Below, in pieces: positions 52,335-61,600 of a stretch of 64,000 nucleotides of DNA. The position numbers were made by a program, and so were the translations under genes. The notes beneath the pieces were generated by a model. That model saw only the letters and a program-made list of their open reading frames with translations, searched no databases and was not told where the DNA came from. Source of the DNA: Tillandsia leiboldiana (lineage: Eukaryota; Streptophyta; Magnoliopsida; Poales; Bromeliaceae); NCBI GenBank assembly GCA_029204045.2, contig CM055076.1, forward strand, positions 9,206,966 to 9,270,965, in the 5' to 3' direction. Numbering within the stretch: position 1 is the first letter of the stretch; each line of letters begins with the position of its first letter.

Positions 52335-55300
52335 TGTCACGCCCCGGAACCCGGGCTCGCCAACAGATCCGCCGTGCACACGGGATTTCCCGAGTACACG
52401 AAGCGCTGGTAACCTGCTCAGATATCGGATGTACAATAAAGGAGCATAATACAGAGCTGAAATAGAAGAACCACATAATATCTTATACTGGGACTAAAAA
52501 TAAACTGTAATATGTACAATAATCTCCCAGCTCACCAAAATAATACAACCAGCTGGCGAAAACCAGACTCAAAATAAAAGGAGAATATCACAGTCTGAGT
52601 GAAGGGTACAACGTCTATCTACAGCTCTCAGTCTCCCAGGAGATCTATCTACTCAGCGATCCCCTTACCTTTATCAGCCGCTGATAGCCTAGCAGCTCCC
52701 GCAGACGACTCTGCAAAATAAAGAAGAAGAAAGAGAAAACAATAATGGGGGTGAGAACTACCAGATAAACCAGTAGCCTCCCCTAGTGGGCAAAACCTCA
52801 ACTCTGACGCACCCACTAGGACTACTAGAGGCCAGAAAGGAAAAAGTGGTAAGGCTGTAAGCAGAACTGCTGAATAAAGGGGAAACCACCACTAGCATGC
52901 CTCTAAATGCAGTGCCAAAAGGAATGACTGTATGTATGCCTCAGTATCTAACATGCCTGCCTGAATAAACCCAATCTTATGTCACCAGTAAAACTGGTAC
53001 TGCCTGCTGCGCCTTGCCTGCCCAAATCGGGTATGCTGGCCAATGCATAACACCGATAGGGAATGAGAGTCTCAAGGACTCAAGCCTGCCTGTAACACAC
53101 TCCGGAGTGGCACTCGAGGGGAGCGACCCACACGAGTAAAAGTACCTCAGTAATAAGTATCATAAGTGTCGTAAACAGCAGGACTGGATCATGACTATGA
53201 TCAAAGTGGAAAAAGCCATCCACTAAGAAACCCTGATCTGATGCCATAGTACTCAATAAGTGGGAAAAACCATCCACTAGAGAAAAACCCGATCCCCTGC
53301 TGATGCCTAAAATAAACCAGACTCAACCCCATTCTGATGCAAGGATAAACATCCGGCCGACCGCCTACAGTCCGCGGTCACCGCAACACCCCACAAGTTT
53401 ATAATCTAACATAACCTTGGCTATACTATCCCAAACCCCTGCTCATACTCGAGCGACAAGCAACTGAAAGCAAAAGAGAGCAATAAAACATGTCAAGTCT
53501 TAATATGATAGTGTAGCAATAAATAGTGGCCCTACCTGATGTCCGGGCATGCATGCAACTGTCTTTATTTTAGAAGTTGTAAAATAGTGTCAAAGATTTG
53601 AAAAGATTGATTTACTGAATAAAAGTCATTTGCATGCGAGATTATAGCCTTTGTCTCAATCACAGTGTCCCAATATAAGTCATCATATCATCTGTGGAGT
53701 TATATTAATTTTTAGGAGAGTTCGTCCCAGCGGTTCTCATCAATTGTCCTGTTAGTAGTCCTGTTAGTAGTCCCAATAGTTCTCATCAATTTAGTTTGTC
53801 CCAATTGTTCTCATCAATTGCCATATTAGTTTGTCCCAATTGTTCTCATCAATTGTCATATTAGTTTGTCCCAATTGTTCTCATCAATTGTCATATTAGT
53901 TTGTCCCAATTGTTCTCATCAATTGTCATATTAAATTTTAGGGGAGTTCCAGTAATCCCAGTGAGCTTGTCAAAAATGAGGTAAGCAACAACCGCCCACC
54001 TCGAGCAGCTCAAACTACACCTCAGGTAGTCTCCTGGTTGTCCACAGTCCCCTAGAACTGCTGTCTGCCGAAAACGGTGCCCTACAGCAACACACATTGC
54101 ACAGGGTGTAACTATAGTATTCATAAAAATACAGCTTTTGCTGTTTTTCAAATGGCACGAAAAGAGAGGAGTTTTTCACCTCTGTATAGTGCTCAGAAAA
54201 ATCCAGAAAAATTACGGTTGCGTTCCTCGCGAAGAGTAGATCAAAATCGACTCTTTAAACATCTCGATCTGATGCTCCTACGCCAAGATAAAAATCGGAG
54301 AAGTTGACGCTGCCCAGAAATTTCCACAGCAAAAAGGGGGGTCAAAGAGACCTCGGGAAACGTGCCAAAAGTACGAAATGGAGAAAAGTGATCAACACGG
54401 AAATCGAAGCCTTACCTCTTAGGAACGCGCTGTCGCAAAAATCGTCCAAAAATTCCTCCTGGTTAGCCCACAGGGAATTTTCGACGGAACTGCGACGGGA
54501 AATGGGCCGAAAAAGAAAACCGTCGCAGTGCGCCGCGTCGCAGATAACTCACTAACTGTAACTCCAAAAATTCTGAGATTTGGAGGAGAGAGAGAAGAGA
54601 GAGAGAGGAAGAAATTTCGTAGAGGGCACTTTCTCTGGTTCTCTCTCTAAGGGCTCGAAAACCGAGGTGCAAAGAGAGGGGGGTGGGGGGCCCTATTTAT
54701 AATGGGCTGAGGCTCCACACAGGATCGGATCCGAACAGGAAACACCGAAACGGGCCAACCAAAACGCGCCACGTGTCCACAAAACAGGGAACAGCCTGTG
54801 CAAGGGCCACTCAGAAGACGCCACGTGTCCACGTGGAGCACGGGCCCGGTCCCCGCGCCGGGTCTTCCGGAAGATGTCGGCCAATCCGGGTGTGCCACGT
54901 GTCACAGTCCCCGTGGGCTTCTAGAAGCCGGCCAGCCAATCGGGAGCCGCCACGTGGCACGGGGGGTATTCGGTGCTCCCGGTGCACGCCAGGCCCATGG
55001 ACCGCGCACCCGAGCCCCCGCCCGCGCCTGCGCCGCCGCCCTCTGCCGCTGTGCCGCCGCTGCGCCGCCGCCCGCCGCCGTGCGCCGCCGCCCGCCGCCG
55101 CTCGCCGGTCGCCGGAACAGTAATTCCGGCGGCCGGAGTTACTGTTCCGGCGTGAACAGTACCGAGGTGCCGAAAAATTAAAGTAAATATACCGTTTCGA
55201 TCGTTTTCGCGCGCTGAGTCCAAATACGACGTCCATTTTGCCAAATTCTCATCCGAAATTTTGCCGAAAGCTCCCGGAAAATTCTATTTGCTCCGATTTT

Positions 55301-55418
55301 CGCGCAGAGTCTATATTAAATATCCAATTTCGATTCTACAAGCTCTGCTTCACCGGATAACCTCCCTACAGTCACTGTTTAATGTTGCACAGTTCCTGCG
55401 GGAGTCCGGATCATCACA
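52335..55418 (-). repeat. 5' LTR of the inner Tekay element
   Basis: Same length as its partner. Differences I can see by eye: 54034 (C versus T at 46324), about 54384 (A versus C), 54794 (G versus T), about 54967 (G versus T) and 55362 (C versus G). Confidence 0.97.
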
Positions 55419-55423
55419 GAAAC

Positions 55424-56525
55424 AATGGTCGTGCCTCTTAGAACATTCGATCACTTGGTGTGCTCCTCCGCAAATGACGCAAGGCCGGTCCCCCGGCTTT
55501 TCTTCTCTCGTCAGCGTGCTCCTGGTTCCTTGCCGCGACCTTGGATGCTTGGGTGGTTGGCTTCCATTGGAAAAGCCACCCCCAGAATAAGACTGAGATC
55601 GTTTCTTGTCCTTGTTACGCTCAAAGCCCTCCCGCCGGGCACGAGTAACAGCCAAACCCCGCTCCACTAAAGTGGCCCTATCGACCACCTTTTGAAAGGT
55701 GTGCAAATTCGCCACTTGTACTGTCTGAAAGATGTCGCTCCGTAGACCATCCACGAAAATGCGGGCCTTGTGGGATTCGTCCCTTATGACAAAGGGGACG
55801 CAATTAGCTAGCCTCACGAACTCCTGCTGGTACTCCATAACTGAACGGTTCCCTTGTTTGATGTGCTTCAAGTCATCCTCCAGCTGCTGCTTTACGCTGT
55901 TGGAAAAGAATGCCCCAAATAGCTTCTCTCGAAAAGTAGTCCACGATGGAAGGGCAGTGCCCTTGGAAGGATCAGGGTGCACTGTCTTCCACCAGATGCG
56001 GGCGGTTCCCTCAAGAAAGTGAACTGCCAAGGGTGCCCGCTCGTTCTCCTCCATCATCAAGTCCTCAAAAAGCTTCTCCATAGTGTCGACCCACTATTCC
56101 ACGACCCAGGGATCGGTCGTCTCCCCCTCGAAGACAGGTGGGTTGGATTTACGGAATTCCGCCAAGTTTGCTCTCACTCTTTCCCGCTCAGTCTGCTGGG
56201 TAGTATCTCCTCCCGCGGCGACATCGGCCACAGCAGGGGAAGGTGCCGTCACGGTCTCCCTCAAAGGGTCCCCGGCAGCGGCCCCCGGCATAGGTCCCGG
56301 AGCCACAGGCGATGGAGCTACCGAGGGTACCGTCGCCTGAACCTGCGGTACCCCTGCTGTCGTGGTCTGTGATGGGGCGGCCCTAGCCTCACCACCTGCT
56401 ACCGGCGGTTCCGTCGTAGGTGCAGTCGGTCCGGATAGAGGAGCTTGCGTGACCGCCACTGGCGTAGCTGATTGCTGCGTCAACCAGTGCACTCGTTCTG
56501 TGAGTGTCGACAGCTGCCCAGCCAT
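55424..56525 (-). pseudogene. Outer gypsy gag, 5' piece with Retrotrans_gag core
   Basis: Reads from MAGQLSTLTERVHWL at 56525 through a Pro/Ala-rich stretch, a TAG at about 56092 (VVE-stop-WVDTMEKLF), and then the capsid-type core: ARIWWKTV, SWTTFREKLFGAFFSNSVKQ, EYQQEFVRLANCVPF and RIFVDGLRSDI. It ends within a zinc knuckle (RHDHCF) at the inner insertion. Upstream of 56525 the frame seems to extend another 30 codons past a second TAG (LRQ-stop-LWEMAG). Both stops sit where CAG or CAA would fit, as expected of cytosine deamination at methylated sites. Confidence 0.88.
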
Positions 56526-56816
56526 TTCCCATAACTATTGTCGAAGTAGCCGATTCTCCGCAGCTGTCGATGCCATCCCATCTACTCCTGTGTCATCTGT
56601 TGATGACCTAGTCCGGGCCATAGTCCGAGCATACATAAAAGTCGAATCAAACCTAGACTTAACCAATTTAGAAATCGTGTCATACAGTTAGACAAGGACC
56701 TCCCCCCCCGACACTCGCTATCTTACTCATCTAGCCGTTGGTTATTTCATAGGTTAGCCGCAAGTGATTTTATGTTCAGTGGACGTTGGATGTTAAACAC
56801 CGTGGTTAAAGTCGTT

Positions 56817-56830
56817 TTTCTTTGATACCA
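56817..56830 (-). other. Primer-binding site of the outer gypsy
   Basis: Minus strand ATGGTATCAAAG, a mutated form of TGGTATCAGAG, 8 bases from the 5' LTR end at 56839. Confidence 0.8.
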
Positions 56831-59369
56831 TCTTAATCTGTCACGCCCCGGGAGTAGATATACAGCGAAAAATACCGTACATTTTTTGAAATAGGCTCCC
56901 GCGAGGCACGTGTACAGACCCGCCACATACACTAGTTCTCTCTGCATGACAGATAGAGTCTCCCTTGCGTATGTACGGCGTAGTTACCACGACCATACTT
57001 TAACCACATCAACCGAAGAGTGAAGTAGAAAATGCTTACGTTGAAGAACAATGTTAATTTAGCGCAATATAAGTTTGCAAGGATAAATCCACAAGTTTTA
57101 AAGATTGTGCCTATGCGACACCCGATTTTGAAATATTTTTCGCAACCCTTTTTATTTTTGAAAACTGCATTCGAAATGCATAAGGAAAATAAAAAGCCCT
57201 ACCATACAGCTATCCAAACACAAGTCATAAATCCATCTCAACATCCACATCATCCACAATAACTAAAACCACATGCGAAGTAAACTAACAAACTGAAATA
57301 AGCTAGTAAAGAGAAGGCAAAGTATCACCAGCCAGAAGATTGGCTAATACTTTCTAGTCGCAACCTAACCGCCATCCCGGACCCCACTCCTGACTGAACC
57401 TGTCACATAGTGGGAGTCAGTGACATGAAGAGTAAAGACATGCAAGACTACGAAAATGATGCTAGAAAGGTACAGGAAATAACAATAATAAACCGAACCG
57501 TAACCCTGAGCATCCACAACCCCATACTGCTACCAATCGTATCTCTCCTGGGAACCCAAGCACAAAGCCGCCATATCGGTCCGAGGACCTCAGGCAAAAG
57601 GAACAGTCCCGCTCAGAACCTGGTGCAAAGAAACCACCAACTGCACGAATGCAGCATTGCAAATAGCCACAAGGGGCCCCCACGTACATAGCCGCGTGAG
57701 GTCCACGGGTCTAGTCAGACCACCTCTCTGAAAAAGTACACCGATACGGTGGCCAAACCGCTGGTGTGCGTGCAAGCACCATGAGCATATCAATCATCAA
57801 ACAAGTGCCGTAAGCCTCCTGCGACACTCAGTCGCTCCGATGTAGCATAAATCTCAGTAAGTAACCCGGGGTCAGTCAACCTTTCTTTAACTCTTGATGT
57901 GCCATACAAACCAGTTCTATCATACTCAGTTATTAAAAGGAGCCATTAATAATGATAACAAAAAAAGAGGGAAGGATCGGAAGGAAGCCAATCGACGGCA
58001 TCCCCTTCCTTGGATAAGAGTACCCACCTCAAACCGCGACGACCAAAAGCGCCTACGCCCTTCCTATGCCCTCGTACGTCACCCGGACCTAACAAAGTCC
58101 CCAAAAGAGCAAATCAAAAACCTTTATCAGTTTCGCGAAAACAGTGGTCCCGACCGCTGTCCGGAGTTGGACAGACTGCACCTCGGGCCACGCACCGTGG
58201 CGTCTGGCCGCCATAGCAAAAACACGTATAAGAAAGATAGCTAAACAAAACTGTGTCATACGGACCGTGCTGTCCGACAGATAGTACCGTTGCGCGGACT
58301 GCGCCGTCGAGGTCCCTGTCGGCGGCGGCGGCAGCAACGGCAATGGCAACGACACAGCGGGGGCATCACCCAGGTGCAAGCAGGACCGAGCGGCGGTGGC
58401 CTGGTAGGGCACGGCCTCCCCCTTGCATCGTGCAGCCAAGCGCGCAGCGCGGACTGCGCCTAGTGGCGGCGGCCTAGCAGGGCGCGACGCGCGTGCAACA
58501 GCGCGGCGCGGCGGCCTAGCAAGGCATGGCTCCCCCCCCCGGCGTGCTATCCTACGCCCAGCCGTACTGAGCGGCGGCGGCCTGGCAGGGCGCGACCCTT
58601 AGCAAGGCACGGTTGCAACAGCGGCGGTGCGCAGAAACGCGCGGCAACCTGCCCAGCGGGCCGCACGTGCACACAGCGCGGCAGCCAAAGCCCGCACGGG
58701 CGCGTGCTAGTGGCGGGCGGCCCATCCCTGCGCGGCATGCGCTGGCGGCGCACGGCCCAGCCTTGCGTTGGTAGTAGTTCGGCTAGGGCATCCCGGTGGT
58801 GCTGGCGGCGCGGCGGCGGAGGCGGCTAGGGCATCGCGACTGCGGTGCGGCTAGGGCATCACGGCTGCGGTGCGATGGCGGCGCCACCGTCGACAAAAGC
58901 AAAACAATCCGTCGAACGCCCGAAGTAGAGAACAACGTACGAAACGAAAGCACAAAAAAATCGTAACTAACGGGGTAAGCTAACCTAGTAAGAACGGAAC
59001 AGACGACACAATCCTGCCTTCTGGTGACGGTGGTGCTCCTGGATCCGTCCCCCACCGTTGGCGTCGTCTCCGTTCTTGGTCCCCGGCACCACGAGAAGGA
59101 ACGAGAAGAAAAGAGGAACCCTAATCCGGAAAGCGGTAACTTCTAAGCTTTTTTTTTCGTGTACGTACCAACCCCAATTCTACGGTATAAATAAAAAGGG
59201 ATTTTCCAACCGACTTCTTGATAAGCGTGCTACCTATGCAACATTTCTAAAACAACCGGTGTGGATTTTGATGCACCAAAGCCCTAACGGGTTTCTACTA
59301 ACTTAACCGGTAGAGCCGTTAACATAAAAAAATACATTTCGGGAGATCCGTACGTCGGATTCCCCCGCG

Positions 59370-59371
<2 letters not shown>

Positions 59372-59404
<33 letters not shown>
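59372..59404 (+). repeat. 33-C homopolymer in the outer LTR
   Basis: Run of C at the position where the sister LTR has 10 C (40827-40837). Such a tract expands and contracts easily, and is also prone to sequencing and assembly error. Confidence 0.85.
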
Positions 59405-59405
<1 letters not shown>

Positions 59406-59436
59406 ATCGCGCTGTTAGTCCTCGCTTGACGAGCTC

Positions 59437-60679
59437 TGTTAAGGATTTTGTATTGGCGTATTTCGTGAAATGTTTTAAGTCTTGAAGATTGAAGATGAAG
59501 AATTGTGGATCATATACATCAATCTCAAGAAGAATGAATTCAAAAGGATCAGTTACGTTTAACTAAATAATTTTAGTGATCCAAATACATTCTTGTAGTT
59601 TAGAAACACTTGGAAGATTTTTCATTGCATAAAAATAAAAAACTGGACAAGTTGGATGTTCAGTATCCGGATCGGACCATTCCAGTCCGGACCTCGAACA
59701 TAGTTTAGTTCATGCGGAATTCCAGTCCGGAACAGCCTCCGCCCAGTCCGGTTTGTAGAAATCGCATGAACAGTCTGGATCAGAAAATTTCAGTCCTGAC
59801 CCCGAACTTGTTTTCCTAGAAAAGTTTTGTCTAAAGACGACAGTACGGATCAGATTTAATCCAGTTCGGACCGCCGAGCGGAAAAATTCCAGATAAGGTA
59901 GTTTTTTATTCTTATCTCTTTTCAAAGGTTTCTAGCCTATAAATAAATCCTTATTTTCATCTTTTAGGATTAAGAATTCAAACGGAGATAATCAAAGTCC
60001 ACATATAGAGAAGAACGGAAAATATGATCAATCATATGTTTCTTTGTCTACATTGATCAATTTGATTCTAGGGTTTCCAAACTCTTATTTCTTGTAGAAT
60101 CAAATTAATGAATACTTAGATGGTGTTTTCTTATCTATCTTCGATCTAAGTATTCGGCGGATTATCATCACCAACAAAAACAACGATTTTCCCAAAAATC
60201 GGCGCGTGGATACACGTGGCCTTGTGGATTTAAGGTGCTACCGCTTTCGTGGATTCGAAGCGAGGTACGTTCGTGTGATCGATACGTACTACATTGGTGA
60301 AGACCGTGGATTCGGTTGGACGTCGTGGATTCGACGTTGGACGTCGTGGATTCGGCGTTGGACGCAAATCGTGGATTCGAGGAGCGTTGTGGAGCGAGCG
60401 GAGAAGATCTACTTGGAGCGTATGGAAAAGGTTGAGTCGTAGGGTTACGGTAAATCACCTTGTACGTGTTTAATCTTAGTGGATTTCACCGTGTTATCGG
60501 TCCCGTGGTTTTTTACTCCTGTGATGGAGTTTTCCACGTAAAATCTTGTGTACTTTATTTATTTTCCGCATTGGGTTATTTTGTTACGCAATGATTTGGT
60601 GTGCTTATTGTTTACACCTATTCACCCCCCCTCTAGGTGGTTTTTTCCCTATTCAGATCCATATTATTCATAACCCACA
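59437..60679 (+). mobile_element. Solo Sirevirus LTR without matching flanks
   Basis: 1,243 bp, homologous to 39312-40544 along its whole length (about 24 bp extra in a GTCGTGGATTCGACGTTGGAC tandem repeat at 60310-60365). Left flank AGCTC and right flank CTTAA do not match. Compared with the sister LTR, about 85 bp of host sequence is missing at the right edge. Confidence 0.9.
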
Positions 60680-60709
60680 CTTAAAACAAAATAACTACGT
60701 GCTATTACA

Positions 60710-60986
60710 CCCTAGGAGAATTGTTGTGAGAGACGTAACTTATAGTGAAAGTCTGTGATTGAATTGTATAAACTCTTCAAAGAGAGTGAAGAGTGATCGA
60801 AGGAGATGTACCTTTTCTTGTCGGATAATTATGTTGACTGCAGACAACATAATGTCGAGAGAGAAAAGGGATGTCCTTCTAGACTTTTGCTTGATTGGGT
60901 TGAGTGTTGTGTCTTTGTGATCTATTCATATGGGGAACCTCTCAAAAAAGGAATCTTTATAACTGAGATTTATTTCAAGAGGAAAA
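60710..60986 (+). other. Leader-like sequence before a gag remnant
   Basis: Non-coding. TATGTTGACTGCAGACAACATAATGTC (60830-60856) resembles the untranslated leader of the inner Tekay element (complement of 52127-52155), so this is likely 5' UTR of a plus-strand relative whose LTR is missing. Confidence 0.45.
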
Positions 60987-61600
60987 GATGCCTCCCAGAT
61001 GTCGACGACTGACACGAGCGATTCCCATACCACCCGCGGAGCCTAAGTCAGCAGGACCGAGTGAGACCCAGGAGCTATAGGCGTAGTTGGCCAGTTTGAC
61101 AGTGGCTACGAGCGACGTGGACATTTTTGTTCTAAAGCAATATCAACTTTATTTGTCAGTCCACTGTTTGGAGGGTGATGCACATAAGTGGTGGCAGAGA
61201 GTCAGATCGACTCGACCATAGGGTGCATTGCAGATGTCTTGGACTGAGTTTTATAGGTTACTATTTGTGGCCTATTTTTCGAATAGTGTTAAATAGAAAC
61301 TCGAAAAGGATATGAAAATTTGCAGCAGGGTGATTGAACATTACAAGAGTATGCAAGGGAGTTCAACCGATTGCTGAACTATGTACAGTTTGTCGCGAGG
61401 GGCGAAGTTCATACGCTCTTCTTGTTTAAGCGAGGGTTATGCCCAGAGATCTATGCCTTGGTACAAGCCCAGCGTCTATAGACCCTGAATGTAGTGAAAG
61501 AGCAGGCTCTTTGTGTGGAGCGTAGTACTACCATTTTGAGGAAGCGCATAGCAGTACAGGGGCAGGATCATGACAAGAAGCACTCGGCATCAGATGACGG
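60987..61600 (+). pseudogene. Plus-strand gypsy gag remnant
   Basis: ATG at 60987 opens with a basic MPPRCRRLTRAIPIPPAEPK leader. Further on come AHKWWQRV, SWTEFYRLLFVAYFSNSVK and then stop-split frames. The WTEF...FSNSVK block matches the gag core of the outer gypsy (SWTTFREKLFGAFFSNSVK). Several stops (for example at 61076, 61217 and 61294) show long decay. It lies in the direction opposite to the other gypsy elements in the window and its pol has not been found. Confidence 0.7.

Larger units (their letters stand above)
44625..55418 (-). mobile_element. Inner Tekay/Del chromovirus, complete, very young
   Basis: 10,794 bp with 3,084-bp LTRs (44625-47708 and 52335-55418), both TGTCACGCCCCGGAACCC to GGATCATCACA, and a perfect 5-bp duplication GAAAC (44620-44624 and 55419-55423). 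The primer site (TTGGTATCAGAGC) lies at about 52317-52329, next to the 5' LTR. The purine tract AGTGGGGGAGGA is at 47709-47720. I count about five substitutions between the LTRs. Internal genes: gag-like frame 51113-52057 and pol 47762-51060. Both are defective despite the youth of the LTRs. Confidence 0.97.
39236..60709 (-). mobile_element. Outer Tekay/Del chromovirus, fragmented by nested insertions
   Basis: Minus-strand gypsy element. From high to low coordinates: 5' LTR (56839-60709, interrupted), primer site, gag (56525-55424, then 44624-44419), protease, RT, RNase H, integrase and chromodomain (44400-41039), and a truncated 3' LTR (39236-40986, interrupted). Nested in it are a complete younger Tekay element (44625-55418) and two solo Sirevirus LTRs. 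Its genes carry several stops and frameshifts. Confidence 0.9.
56839..60709 (-). mobile_element. 5' LTR of the outer gypsy, interrupted by a solo LTR
   Basis: Starts TGTCACGCCCCGGGAGTAG and runs to the ACTACGTGCTATTACA block at 60709, where the last few bases present in the other LTR (TCACA) are missing. 59437-60679 is an inserted Sirevirus LTR. 58255-58880 is very GC-rich with GGCGGCGG-type repeats. No genes. Frames such as 57894-58439 are chance. Confidence 0.85.

Noticed and set aside
56362..56691. Plus-strand frame over the outer gag
   Set aside because: Shadow of the minus-strand gag, with no domain of its own.
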